Positions 42,130 through 52,795 of a stretch of 64,000 bases of DNA are shown here, in pieces. The stretch comes from Portulaca oleracea (Eukaryota; Streptophyta; Magnoliopsida; Caryophyllales; Portulacaceae): assembly GCA_029582165.1 (NCBI GenBank), contig CM055871.1, positions 7,447,501 to 7,511,500 on the forward strand, given 5' to 3'. Within the stretch, counting starts at the first letter, position 1. The number at the start of each line of letters is the position of its first letter. The translations under genes were made by a program, and so were the position numbers. The notes under the pieces are model-generated. The model made no database searches, was not told the DNA's origin, and saw only the letters and a list, made by a program, of their open reading frames with translations.

Positions 42130-42370
42130 TAAGGCCTGTTCTTTTTTGCGGTTGGCAAATTGCGGTGCCACAACATACCGCAATTTGCCACAACCCACCA
42201 CACTTTACCACAAATCATTACTTTTCTCTCTCCTCACTTTTTTCCTCTACTTTTTATATTTTCTCTCCTCACATATCTCACATACCAACAACCCGCCACA
42301 ATTACACCACAACCTGCCACAATTTCACCACACCATACCGCGTCATACTGCAAAATACCGCAGTAAATTA
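42130..42370. mobile_element. Dispersed repeat with pyrimidine-rich strand, copy 1
   Basis: GGCCTGTTCTTTTTTGCGGT at the left, then TACCACAAATCATTACTTTT, a C/T-rich core (CCTCTACTTTTT...TTTCTCTCCTCAC) and CACAATTACACCACAACC. Related copies at ~46,085-46,275, ~56,975-57,325 (and inverted) and ~61,465-62,135. The strand asymmetry produces long spurious frames. Probably a non-autonomous DNA element; ends are not well defined. Confidence 0.6.
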
Positions 42371-42670
42371 TCTGACCAGCTTAAAAATAATTTTTTATAA
42401 ACAAGTAACTTTATGTTCATCAGCATTTTAAACCTCAACATCAAATAGCCTCGTTTCTTTTCTGTGATTAGTTAAATTTAAACGCGTTAACTACACTATA
42501 TCATCTTTATCACGTCACACCACTTATTTTCACCTTTATATATCGAACTTAACCATCTTTAGCCAAACTTTACCAATTTAACAATAACTACATTTTACCA
42601 ACTTAACCGTAGGTCCGTAATCATACTTTAAAAGGTAATGGGACCTTAAAGATAATAGTGATAATTAGTA

Positions 42671-42875
42671 CTACCTCTGTTCCAAAATGTTTGTTCTCTG
42701 AGTAAATTTTGATCATTAATTACTCACAAATTATAATAAATTAAAATAAGAAATTACTATCATTAGAAAGATAATTTACCAAAAATTACAATGGTGATAA
42801 TTCCATATTGTAACTCATTATAATTTATGAGTAATCTATGATCAAAGTGAAAAGACAAATGTTTTGAAATTGAAG
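42671..42875. mobile_element. Stowaway-like MITE
   Basis: Begins CTACCTCTGTTCCAAAATG after TA (42,669-42,670) and ends near GAAATTGAAG before TA (42,876-42,877). The interior matches 11,338-11,550. The right end is more diverged. Confidence 0.75.
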
Positions 42876-43169
42876 TAAGAAGTAACAACACGTTTTATGT
42901 TTGGCAATGAGTTGTGTATAAGAAAACTGGAAGACTTTCTTAGTCACTGCTTACTAGCTGTACAGCATGCTAGCTGGGGGTGTGATGTGCTGTATAGTTT
43001 ACTAATTCATAATAGGGAATATGTTTCACGAGCTTCATTTATTTTCTAAGGAAAAACTCTGTTGTCCATTTCATAGCTACTTGGGATATTTGAAAAAGTG
43101 GTCTCTTTTCCTGAAGATATATTTTTAAAAAATACAGTAACATGTATGAAGAGTGTTATAAGTTAATGT

Positions 43170-43435
43170 TTCTGTTGGACAACCTGGTAGCTATTAGTTT
43201 GTGGTTGTTAGTTGATAGTTGTTTGGATTAACCGTTTAAGTTTAGCTGTTTAGGTTAGCTGATTGCAGAAAAAATGTTTGATAAAGTAGATTTTTGTGAA
43301 AGGCTACCTCAAAAAGTTTCATTAATTAGCTTTTTAAAAACTAACTTATTGGGTCTAAAAATTACTTGTTACCAAACACTTCAATTAGCTTTTTAACCTT
43401 GTTCAAAAAGCTAAATTAAAGCTACCCAAAAAAAT
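43170..43435. mobile_element. MITE related to the 43,742 copy
   Basis: Shares TAGTTGATAGTTGTTTG/GATTA, TAGCTGTTTAGGTTAGCTGA and AAAAGTTTCATTAATTAGCT with 43,742-44,041, but its ends are eroded (GTTGGACAACCTGGTAGC at the left). Non-coding. Confidence 0.6.
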
Positions 43436-43741
43436 AAAAGTTGACAAATATATGAATAAACTTAGAGTTAAGATATTTAAATTTTAAAAAACATTGTAAA
43501 AAAAATTTAATTAACAAAATATATTTTATAATGTTGTACTAAATTAAAAAAATGGCAAAGATAAGTTACAATATATGAATAAACATTAATTTTACTGTGG
43601 TGATTGTCATGGTTGATAGACACTATAAATTTTTTCTTTTTTTCTACTACGTATCATAGTTGGAAAAAATTTCAAGTATAATAAGATCTCACTTCCATTA
43701 TTCACATTAAAAAAAACCATAATAAATATGAATAGGACTAT

Positions 43742-44041
43742 GGCCCTGTTTGACAATTAGTTGGTAGTTTGTTAGCTGATAGCTGTTTGAATTAGTTGTT
43801 TGACTTTAGCTGTTTAGGTTAGTTGATTGTAGGAAAAGTGTTTGGTAAAATAGTTTTTTGTGAAAGGTTAACTAAAGAAGTTTCATCAACTAACTTTTTG
43901 CAAACTAGCTTATTGAGTCCAAAAAGCTAAAATAAAAAGTTATTCGCCAAACACCTCAAGTAGCTTTTTAACCTAGGTCAAAAGGCTAAAAATTATCCAA
44001 AAAACTAAAAGTTATCCAAAAAGTTGGGTAGTCAAACACCC
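43742..44041. mobile_element. PIF/Harbinger-like MITE (300 bp)
   Basis: GGCCCTGTTTGACAATTAG at the left and AGTCAAACACCC at the right form imperfect inverted ends, with TAT at 43,739-43,741 and 44,042-44,044 as a 3-bp duplication. Also related to the outer element at 6,616-7,350. Confidence 0.65.
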
Positions 44042-44043
44042 TA

Positions 44044-45329
44044 TTATAATTGGTTAACCATATACAATTATCACATATAAAATGCCCAAAAAAAAAAGAG
44101 AAAAGAAAAATCCCTCTCCAAAAATCTTAATCTCATTTGGAGGATCTAATCCTTTTGGTTAGAATAATTAAAAGATAAAGAAAAGGATATGTGTACCTAT
44201 GGTTTTTTTAATTATTTATGCAAGTGTGTGTATGTGTGCTATTATTAGTGAGGACAAGATGAGAGAAAGGTGGCAGGAAATTGGTGGAGGTGCGGCGCAC
44301 GTAAGTATGGGGGGGGGGGGCAGTCCATGCGATTCATTTGTCGGAAAATATTCATACCTTCCCTTTTTCTTTTTCCTTTTTTCTTTCCCCTCCTACTTTT
44401 CTGCCACAAAAAAACAAAAACAAATTCCCCCTAATATTATCTATCAATCACAAGGGACTCACTCATCTTGTCAAATTTAAAAGCTTTTGATTGAAAATTT
44501 TTCACCGTGTTTTATAAAATTAATATTATAATTATTATAATTATTCATATTATATAAAAATTATCAATTAAAAAGTGATATCGAAAATAATAATAATTAA
44601 TTAATGACAAATATTCCTTATGTTTTATATTATTTGTCATTTTTGAAAATTGTATGGTCATATTTTAAAAGTTTTGACTGTAAATTTTTCAATATATACA
44701 AATGACCGTTATATAAAATTACTATCATCGTATTTATACAAATCATCCACCAAAAATTAATATTAAATATTATAACAACAACAAGTAATATGACACGGAT
44801 AAGTGAATACTCCCTCCATGGCTCCATTTCATACTAATTGTCATTTTGATGACAGTTGCGATTCTTAATCTTAATCTTTAATTGACAATTTTTTATATAA
44901 TATTTTATTAACAATTTCAATATCATACTTTTTCATTACAAATTTAACGATAGTAATTTTATATAATGAGTAATTGTACATAATATATTAAGAAATTTAC
45001 AGTTAAAATTTTCAACATTTTTCTACACAATTTCCAAAACTATAAATACTATAGTACTACCTTCTATATTATTTCTCCTCTTTAAAAATTATGTAGTCAA
45101 ATAAAAAAAATTGATCATAAATTTCTCATTGTATACGATAATTTGTCAAATAAAATTATTAACATCAAACTTATAACAAATAATAATATCATAAAAATAT
45201 AATATTACAATTATTAATAAAATATTATATAAAAAATTATCAATAAAATCATTATTATAATTAATAAAACGAGAAATAATATGATAGGGATGGAATAATA
45301 TGGAACGAGGTAGGACAGTAATTTAAAAT
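44044..45329. other. AT-rich DNA with Stowaway-like fragments and a G12 run
   Basis: A run of 12 G lies at 44,309-44,320 within a purine-rich stretch. Stowaway-like pieces occur near 44,615-44,660 (TATTATTTGTCATTTT) and 44,814 (CTCCCTCCATGGC), but pairs of ends could not be defined. No gene. Confidence 0.4.
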
Positions 45330-45339
45330 TAAATGAATA

Positions 45340-45720
45340 AAAAAACGGAAGCCCCGTGTGTTTCGTTTTTCCTTTGTGTGCGCCTGAGCAGTGTCCACGC
45401 GTAACCAGGCACCCTCCACGTGTCCACCCCACATTGGCTCTGACGGCCTGGTCAATGGAGCGGTTCAAAGGCCCCCCTGCTTCTCTCTCTACTTTCTCTC
45501 TCTACACACAGCCTCCTTCCCTTCTTCCCCCCTTATCCAATGAAATCGATCCACCCCTCGCGGGGCCCGCCACCCCCGCTTTTACTACCTGTTTTTTGCC
45601 GACAATTTGCCTTTTATTTTATTTGGTGGACGTAGCTCACACGCGCTGTGATGGCGCGTTGGGGAAGTGGTCCGCCAACTGCACGCCATCTACTGTGGGG
45701 GAGGTAATGATGTAAGCTAA
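45340..45720. promoter_or_regulatory. GC-rich island 2.4-2.7 kb upstream of the ERF gene
   Basis: GC-rich against AT-rich flanks, with a perfect G-box in CTCCACGTGTCCAC (CACGTG at ~45,417-45,422), a CTCTCTCTACTTTCTCTCTC tract (45,484-45,503) that is also present in the ERF promoter (47,933-47,955), and GC blocks such as CCTCGCGGGGCCCGCC. Open frames across it have no similarity I recognise. It may be a distal regulatory region or the promoter of an unrecognised transcript. Confidence 0.35.
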
Positions 45721-46084
45721 AGCTATTCCGTCATGTATGCCGTCCTATTTGTGCGCCTACATTCAGACACAAATTAATCCCCTGCGCTCCCCTCCACTCG
45801 TTTCAGTACACCTCAATTCAAATCCAATTTACTCCCTTCCCCCTTGTTTCTTAGTGTCTGTCTTTTTTGCTTTTTAAATTTAAATTTGGTCAATTTTAAG
45901 AAATTTTAATAAATAATATTTGTTTAGATTTGATAAATTTTGATAAATATGAATTATAAATCATTTAAAATATTATAAATTTTTTAAAAATTTACAAAGT
46001 ATATTAAAAATTGTTATATATTACTTAGGCTATATTTTTTTAGAATAGTAAGTTAAAGTTTTCTTCTTTGGATGCTCTATTTTT

Positions 46085-46275
46085 TTCTATGGTTGGCAAA
46101 GATGTCACAGCCTACCGCAATTCGTCACAACCTACCACATTTTACCGCAAATCATTACTTTTCTTTCTCCTCACTTTTCTCCTCTACTTTTTACATTTTC
46201 TCTCTTCACTTACCCACATACCAATAACCTACCACAATTCCACCGCACCTCATACACCATTCCGCAAAATACCGC
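46085..46275. mobile_element. Dispersed repeat with pyrimidine-rich strand, copy 2
   Basis: ATGGTTGGCAAAGATGTCAC followed by TACCGCAAATCATTACTTTT, CCTCTACTTTTTACATTTTC and CACAATTCCACCGCACC, closely matching 42,130-42,370. Confidence 0.6.
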
Positions 46276-46280
46276 ATAAA

Positions 46281-46675
46281 GGTTGTGTTCGGCAGTAGCG
46301 TTTGGGGTAGCGTTTAGCGTCTTGACCAAGTCAAAACTCTAATTGCATAAATATTAGTGTTCGGTAAGCTAGCGTTTTGAGAAACATTTAGCGTTTTAAG
46401 GAGCGTTTTGTGAAACGCTAATAAACTAGGATATAGCGTTTCATATTTTCAGTCAAAAAATACCCTTTGAAAATTTTATCTTTTAAAATTATTGATATTC
46501 TTTTATGTCAATTCACATTAATCTGTTAATTCAACCGCTAAATTTACCGAACACAATTTTCATTTGAACAGTCATCTACTATCCGCTACTTCAACCGCTA
46601 TCCGCTACGTAAACCGCTATTCGCTACATAAACCTCTATCCGCTACCTAAAACGCTAATTTTGCCGAACAGGGCC
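46281..46675. mobile_element. MITE with TGTTCGGCA ends, copy 1
   Basis: GGTTGTGTTCGGCAGTAGCG at the left pairs with CGCTAATTTTGCCGAACAGGGCC (first 20 bases CGCTAATTTTGCCGAACAGG) at the right. AAA flanks both sides (46,278-46,280; 46,676-46,678). Inverted relative to the copy at 57,789-58,461. The repeated TAGCG/CGCTA phrases make most of it foldable. Confidence 0.7.
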
Positions 46676-46683
46676 AAAAGAAC

Positions 46684-46995
46684 AGGGTCTAAGTTATTTT
46701 CAAATTAGGATAGTTAGGTTATGATATATTATGATAAGTTATGATGCTTTTTGGAGAATTGTGTTTTTAGAGTGAATGTTTTTTTGGAGAATTGTATTAG
46801 GTTGGGATAAGTTATGATAAATTAGAAAAATTAGAATTGAACTAACAAAAGAATAGGGTCCAGTTTATCTTATCATTTCTTTACATGAATATCTACAAAA
46901 ACACTCAAATCAATGTTATTTTATTTTTCTTTCATTACTAACTTTACTTTATCTAATTTAATATTACCACTCTAAAGAGTAGGGTCTTAAATAAG
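46684..46995. mobile_element. MITE of the TTGGAGAATTGTGTTT family, copy 1
   Basis: AGGGTCTAAGTTATTTTC, then TTTTTGGAGAATTGTGTTTT..AGAGTGAATG, ending near AGAGTAGGGTCTTA. Relatives: 54,838-55,005; 56,560-56,720; 62,444-62,815 and 63,214-63,406, some inverted (CACAATTCTCCAAAAAAGTA). Confidence 0.6.
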
Positions 46996-46999
46996 CTAA

Positions 47000-47926
47000 A
47001 AATTTTGAATTTGACACATTTTCTGAATATTTTGTCGACCAATATTCGCCAAAATTTTAGCAAATTCATAAGGGTAGTTTGACAAAGTAGTCATTAATAT
47101 GTTATTGAGACTTTAAAGTGACAAATATTGTGGAACCGTGAAAATTGGGGCAGAGGTAGTTATATTTTATCAAAGATATAATATTATACTTTTCTAATAG
47201 ATTCTTTTATTTTAAATCTTATAATATCAATTTTATTTGATAGGAAATTAAAACATCACGTATAAAAAAACACGGAAGAAGTATATTACTTCATTTTTGT
47301 TTTTGTATAAGAATATCATAAGTGTTAATAAAATATTATGAAAAAATTCATTGGTAAAGAATAATATTGAAAATTGCAAGAAAAATCAAATAAATAATAA
47401 GTAAAATTATATGGAGGGAGTACATTTACAAAAGTTATTTCATTATATTCATATGAAAACATTTTTCACAACCATTTTAATATCAAATTATTGGTAGTCA
47501 AATAACGAAAAAAAAATTCTTACGTCAAAACTTGAATTTCTCATTATTTAAAATGACGAGACTAATGGATCATATTTATAGTTTGGCACCTTTCTTTTAC
47601 TGACCAACCCGTAAAACTTACTTGTAATTACTGCGAAAATAGACAGCAAAGGTGTAGCAAATAGACAAATTTAATCTAATCCATATAAAAATGAAAAAAA
47701 AAAAGTCGCCAAAAAAACTCCTACTAATGTGATATCAAAGGGAGGAACTCGATGGACGGCAAAGTTTGAGTGGAGCTTGCGACACGTAATACAATCCGAG
47801 TGAGGGGCAGGACTGTCATTTCACTCCCAGGAAGAGAAGGCAGTGGGCGGCTACAGAAGAGAAGAGAACAACAGCAGCGGCAGTAGCAGTCAAATGACTC
47901 GAAAATCCGTAGTTATTGGCGTGTCA
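47000..47926. other. AT-rich upstream region of the ERF gene
   Basis: Includes a partial Stowaway-like end at ~47,412-47,421 (GGAGGGAGTA). Closer to the gene (47,750-47,900) it becomes less AT-rich. No coding signal. Confidence 0.45.
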
Positions 47927-47975
47927 TCTCCCTCTCTCTCTCTACTTTCTCTCTCTACTTTCGCCCGCTATAAAA
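47927..47975 (+). promoter_or_regulatory. ERF gene core promoter: CT tract and TATA box
   Basis: TCTCCCTCTCTCTCTCTACT and a repeat of it (47,927-47,962), followed by GCTATAAAAC with TATAAAA at 47,969-47,975. A start ~30 bases later leaves a C/T-rich 5' leader of ~80 bases before the ATG at 48,079. CT-rich (Y-patch) elements are common in plant core promoters. Confidence 0.75.
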
Positions 47976-48078
47976 CAAACCTCCTCCCCCTTCATTTCAT
48001 CAGCATCCCAAATTTCCCACCCTCATCACTTTCCAACTTTCTCTTTCCCTCTCTAACTTCTCTCTCTAGACATCGGCG

Positions 48079-48858
48079 ATGGCGCCCAAGGACAAGTCCG
48101 CCGGAGCCGGCGGTGGTCCGATCAGCCTTAAACTCAGCTCCGCCGCTGCCACCGCCGGTACCGGCGGCAAGGAGATGCATTTCCGAGGAGTCAGGAAGCG
48201 TCCATGGGGCAGGTACGCGGCGGAGATCCGAGATCCGACGAAGAAGAGCCGCGTTTGGCTCGGCACCTTCGACACTGCCGAGGAAGCCGCCCGTGCCTAC
48301 GACGACGCCGCCCGTGCCTTCCGCGGTGCCAAGGCCAAGACGAACTTCCCTCTCCCGTCGGAAATCCTCGCCGGAAAACTCCAGAACTCCAATCTCAACA
48401 TCGGCAACAATAATCAGAGTCCTAGCCAGAGCAGTACGGTCGAGTCGTCCAGCCACGAGAAGCCGTCGCCGTCGACGCCGCAGGCGGCGGCGGCGACGAT
48501 GATGGTGGAGTCGGTGCCGCTGGATCTGAACCTCGGCGGAGGATTTCCTAGGTTTCCGTTCCATCACCAGCATCCGGTGCGAGTGGCTCCGCCGTCGACG
48601 GCGGCGATCGTCGGAGGATATCCGGCGCAGGTGAGCCAGTTCTTCTACTTTAACCAGGCGGCGGCGGCGAACTTCGCCGCCGTGAGTCGGCCGTTCAGGT
48701 ACGGAAGAGTGGCGAGTGAGAGGCACGCGCCGCCGGTGGCCGGCGTGCAGAGCGATTCCGACTCGTCGTCGGTCGTCGATTTAAACCAGGATCTCAACAG
48801 TGCTCCGAGAGGGCTCGAGATCGATCTGAATCAACCTCCGCCGTCCGATCTGGCTTGA
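48079..48858 (+). CDS. ERF-type AP2 transcriptional repressor (group VIII / class II ERF)
   Basis: Intronless, 259 aa, starting at the first ATG after the leader (GGCGATGGCG). Residues ~34-91 are a single AP2/ERF domain: [20 protein letters not shown], then [19 protein letters not shown] and [11 protein letters not shown]. It has the ERF-type Ala and Asp positions ([16 protein letters not shown]) that favour GCC-box binding. Three EAR-like motifs follow: DLNL at 149-152, VDLNQDLN at 233-240 and DLNQPPP at 249-255 near the C-terminus; such motifs recruit TOPLESS-type co-repressors. The family (AtERF3/4/7/8-like) represses ethylene-, ABA- and defence-linked genes in the nucleus. Length and one-exon structure fit. 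GC-rich codon use differs sharply from the surroundings and opens a long reverse-strand frame (47,992-48,726) that is a shadow. Which paralogue it is cannot be decided here. Confidence 0.95.
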   Translation: MAPKDKSAGAGGGPISLKLSSAAATAGTGGKEMHFRGVRKRPWGRYAAEIRDPTKKSRVWLGTFDTAEEAARAYDDAARAFRGAKAKTNFPLPSEILAGKLQNSNLNIGNNNQSPSQSSTVESSSHEKPSPSTPQAAAATMMVESVPLDLNLGGGFPRFPFHHQHPVRVAPPSTAAIVGGYPAQVSQFFYFNQAAAANFAAVSRPFRYGRVASERHAPPVAGVQSDSDSSSVVDLNQDLNSAPRGLEIDLNQPPPSDLA

Positions 48859-50010
48859 TCGATTTTTTTTTTCTCTCTTTCTGATGGAGAGTTTCAAGGT
48901 CGCCAGAAATTGTGACGGATCATTAAATTTTTTTATTTTTTTTTCCTCGCCGATAATTTAGGAAGATAAGAGGAAAAGGTTTTTCAAAAAAAGGGAAAAT
49001 AGAGAAGGAAATTGGAGAGAGATTAAGGGGAAAGGTGAAATACGACGTCGTATTGGTGATTTCACCGATTTTCTATCCTGCATCGGCTGATTAATTTTAG
49101 ATTAGTTTTAATTAATCACGATCTCGTTAATTAAAGCACCTTTTTTTGCAGCAGAGAATGTAAAAAAAAACAAATGACCTCTGTTTTTTTAATTCTCTGT
49201 TGTTTGCTCAAGGGCAGTGGTGTAATTGTCACTTTTCGAGAAATATATATAATTATATAGTAGTTTAATTATGGTATATTTTTGCTCCATTATTTTGGTT
49301 TGTACCTTGAATTGGAGTGTATATAAATGAGGAATAAAAGTTTTTTCTCAGAATATACAAAGTTGTGTGTGTTACTTGTTTGTGTTTATTGTAAATTGAA
49401 CCATCTTTACCAACCAAATTTGGCTTAATTGGTAAATATTATGGTTTATTAACAAAGGATATGACTTATATGGATTTATTATCTCACTATTGCTCTTTTT
49501 TAAGTGAGTTTTAAAGGCGGCGTGGAGAAATCATTATCGCAAAAAAAAAAAAAAACTCTGAAATGGTTTGTAAGAAAATTGTTTATATATCTCTGAACAA
49601 ACTATTTTTTTTATGTTTATTCAATAAATTTCATCGATAAAATAACAAAAAAAAAAACAGTACTTACTAAAATGATATAAAATGCGAATAAACTCCATTA
49701 GTGGGGGGGTTGTGAGCTGTGACTCTGCTTTTAACTTTTTTTTTCTACAAAAATAAGAAAATAAAAATAATTCAAATATTATATAAAAAAACATCAATTT
49801 AACTCTAGTATTTATATGATATTGTTAATTTAACTTGAGTATTCTTAAAAGCAAGAAAACGGGCCTTAATTGATCACTTAATTGAAGGTAAAATAGCAAA
49901 ATATTATTCGATGTCTCACGTGATTTGGCGTATTTGTATGATTATGATGTAATAATATAATTCTATAATAAAATAATTTGGCATATTTGTATGATTTATG
50001 TTGTAATATA
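48859..50010 (+). other. ERF 3' region and downstream intergenic DNA
   Basis: Stop TGA at 48,856-48,858 is followed by a T-rich 3' UTR. AATAAA at 49,333-49,338 (after a TATATAAATGAGG segment) is the best polyadenylation signal, giving a ~490-base 3' UTR. Beyond it AT-rich DNA with A- and T-runs and nothing recognised. Confidence 0.55.
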
Positions 50011-50262
50011 CTATCTCCGGCTCAAAATGTTTGTCACTCTGCTAATTTCATTATCCCAATTTGTTTATCGATTTCTGATTTATGATTGTGATTATTTTCT
50101 GCTTAATTAATTATCGTTTATCACTTTTTACAATTTCAACAATTATTATTCTCAATTAATATAAGCATAATTTGGGAAAATTATAAAATTTTCACCCCAA
50201 TTCCAATATGTCTTGGTTTTCCCAAGTCAGGTAATTTGACAAAGATAATGGAACGGAAATAG
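50011..50262. mobile_element. Stowaway-like MITE
   Basis: CTATCTCCGGCTCAAAATG ... AATGGAACGGAAATAG, TA at 50,009-50,010 and 50,263-50,264. Shares TTTGTCACT and ATTATCCCAATTTGTTTATC with 4,506-4,764. Confidence 0.75.
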
Positions 50263-50687
50263 TAATTATGTAATAAATTAGTATGTGAGAAATTGTTAAT
50301 TTAACTTAAGTATTAAAAATGGTGAAAAATTAATATTTAACACTTCAAATTCTTGTTTATGTATTCGGAAGATGAGACAAAGTGAGGAGTTGCAAAAGTC
50401 AATCCCCAAATGTGAACCTTTATTAGTAAAGTAGAATGAATATTAGGATGAAAATGTAAATATCCGTGTGAAAAATGAAAGCCGAAAACATAAAAAAAAA
50501 AAAAGAGTAAAAGCTGTGATTGTTACGGTTGAAGTTTAGGTTTTGGATGATATCGTGGAGTGCCTGCCATCTGGCTGCTTGGAGTATAGCCGCTTGCACA
50601 TCAGAAGTATCTTGTTTTTATTTATTTTATCTACATTATTTAAAATAATTTTTATGATAATATATTTAAAATTTATATATTAAGAGT

Positions 50688-50873
50688 CTGTCAAATACTT
50701 GGATAAAATGGGCAGGATAAATATTTACCAAAATTTACCAACATTTATCGGAACTAAAAAAATTAATTTTGATATATTAAGATGAATTTTGACAAAACTT
50801 ATCAAAATTTATCAAAATTTACCAAAACTTAACTTTTACCTAACTACTTTTTACCCATAAATTTGACAAATCC
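50688..50873. mobile_element. MITE of the TACCAAAATTTA family, copy 2
   Basis: Starts GAGTCTGTCAAATACTTGG and ends TACCCATAAATTTGACAAAT. The interior has the shared GATATATTAAGATGAATTT block. Compare 16,497-16,728. Confidence 0.7.
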
Positions 50874-50883
50874 ATAATAAGTT

Positions 50884-51147
50884 ACATTCATTCTTATATA
50901 GGACAGTCTTATCATAAATTTATCATAAGACATATAATTTTGTGATGACTATTTAACAACAGATGAATGACTAATAATTTATTTACGTCGACTAAGATAA
51001 ATGTCACATCATGAGAAATTATTAGTCATATTCTTTTTAAAACTCATTCTAATATCATTTATTAGCTACATTAAAATATTTAAAAGGTCATCATGTGAGG
51101 AATCTGCCTCATGATAAGTTTTCGTCAGACGGTCTTATACTAAAATT
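50884..51147. mobile_element. MITE with GACGGTCTTATA ends, copy 2
   Basis: CATTCTTATATAGGACAGTC ... CAGACGGTCTTATACTAA. The interior (TTTGTGATGACTATTTAA, GACTAATAATTTAT) matches 12,366-12,636. Confidence 0.7.
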
Positions 51148-51174
51148 TGCGAATAAGTTATTTGATTGATACGA

Positions 51175-51176
<2 letters not shown>

Positions 51177-51244
<68 letters not shown>
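51177..51244. repeat. (TA)34 microsatellite
   Basis: Uninterrupted TA dinucleotides for 68 bases, directly at the 5' border of the LINE fragment. Confidence 0.95.
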
Positions 51245-51247
<3 letters not shown>

Positions 51248-52660
51248 TTACTAGTGCTAAATTCTCAGTGGGGATAAATGGAGAATCATATGGTTATTTC
51301 TCAAGTGGTAGGGGTCTTCGACAAGGAGACCCAATGTCTCCGTTACTATTTGTCCTTGTGATGGAGTATCTTGGAAGAGCTATTCATGAGGTATCGAGAA
51401 ACCCTGAGTTTAAACACCATCAAATGTGTAAAGCTCTTGACTTGGCGCATATATGTTTTGCTGACGACTTATTATTGTTCTGTAATGCTGATTTGAGGAG
51501 TATTCGACTTCTTCTGGAGGCTGTTGAACATTTTTCGAACTGTGCTGGATTACATGCGAATAAGAGTAAGTCTTCTATTGTTTTGGCTGGGGTTTCTTCT
51601 TCACTTAAAGATCAACTAATTGAGAGTACAGGGTTTAAAGAGTGATCTCTACCTTTTACTTACCTCGGTGTGCCTATTAAACCCACAAGACTTAATAGGC
51701 ATGACTGTCAAGTGTTGATTGAGAAGATGAGTAAGAGATTGAATGGCAGGGCAGTTAAAAGATTAACATATGCTGGTCGGGTTGAGCTCATAAACAGTAT
51801 TTTGATATCTATTCATTCTTATTGGGCTCAAATTTACATCCTGCCACAAAGTGTGCTTGATTCTATTGTCAAGTTGTGTCGTCAGTTTTTGTGGGGAAAT
51901 TCGAAACATACCCCAGTTGCTTGGGAGTTTTGTTGCTTTCCAAAGAAGTTGGGTGGATTGAATATTCGTAATATTTATCTTTGGAACAAAGTGGCCTTGA
52001 GTAAACAAGCATGGCAAATATCTATGTATAAGGAGTCTCTTTGGGTGAAATGGGTTCACCATATCTACTTGAAGCGACATTCTTTTCTTGACTATGTGGT
52101 CCGACAAAACGCTAGTTGGTATTGGCGTCGCATTCTGAGGGTTCGTGATGACCTTCGGCAGCTTATGTGCGTAAGTCAATACTCTGTTCGTTCATCTTAT
52201 TTGTCACTGTTGGATCATGAGAGTCAAGTGGACTGGTATTATATCGTGTGGAACAAGCTTTGGGTCCCAAAGTTCTCCTTTGTTTCTTGGCTCTGCCATC
52301 ATTGTTGTTTGTTAACCTTAGATAGATTGCAAAGATGCTACCAATTAGCCAACAGATGCATTCTATGTGGAAATCATGAGGAATCACATCAACATTTATT
52401 TGTGAGGAGATTAGGGTTAGAGTAATTAGGGTTTTGATATCAATTTGGAAGTTCGTCAAGATGCGTTGCAAATTGATTGGTCGAAGAGGAAAACACATCA
52501 GATCTTCCTTTTCTTCACAGCTTATATATACTATGTTTGGTTTGAATGAAATTATAGAATTTTTAAAGATAAATATCACTCTTCGATTGTGATTAGTGAA
52601 TTTATCTTGATAGATATACAAAGTAGAATTAGTGGAAATAGGGTTTAATTTTAATTTGTT
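51245..52660 (+). pseudogene. 5'-truncated LINE: reverse transcriptase C-terminal part, zf-RVT and tail
   Basis: In one frame from 51,245 to 52,425, interrupted only by a TGA at 51,643-51,645. It begins inside the RT finger/palm (SGRGLRQGDPMSPLLFVLVM), has the catalytic FADDLLLF (~51,460), YLGVPI (about 51,661), KLGGLNIRN, and the zinc-knuckle WNKLWVPKFSFVSWLC ... RCILCGNHEESHQHLF. Further coding text in other frames (TAYIYYVWFE then NYRIFKDK, ~52,515-52,570) is the usual LINE end. The endonuclease and the RT N-terminus are absent. Start codon calls inside the TA run are artefacts. Confidence 0.9.
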
Positions 52661-52745
52661 GGGCAATTTTGATTGTAGTCTCTCTAGGTATGCCTAGAGT
52701 ATGTCTTTGTAAGCATGTTTGTTAAATGGAACTATCTCTCCGATT

Positions 52746-52795
<50 letters not shown>
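52746..52795. repeat. (TA)n(CA)n microsatellite
   Basis: TA repeats to ~52,763, then CA to ~52,785 and TACACACA. It follows ~85 bases of probable LINE 3' UTR and may derive from the LINE tail. Confidence 0.9.

Noticed and set aside
42092..42431. Three overlapping ~70-100 codon ORFs rich in His, Pro and Thr
   Set aside because: They arise from the C/T-rich strand of a dispersed repeat; similar frames appear in the other copies (46,068; 56,954) in different phases.
47992..48726. 244-codon minus-strand ORF opposite the ERF gene
   Set aside because: It is arginine-rich, driven by GC-rich codons of the ERF gene, has no domain, and overlaps the well-supported ERF frame. The 219-codon plus-strand frame (47,843-48,502) is rejected for the same reason.
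51166..51250. Start codon of the 159-codon LINE frame at 51,166
   Set aside because: The ATG and the following isoleucine-tyrosine run come from the TA microsatellite; real LINE coding sequence begins after 51,245 without its own start.
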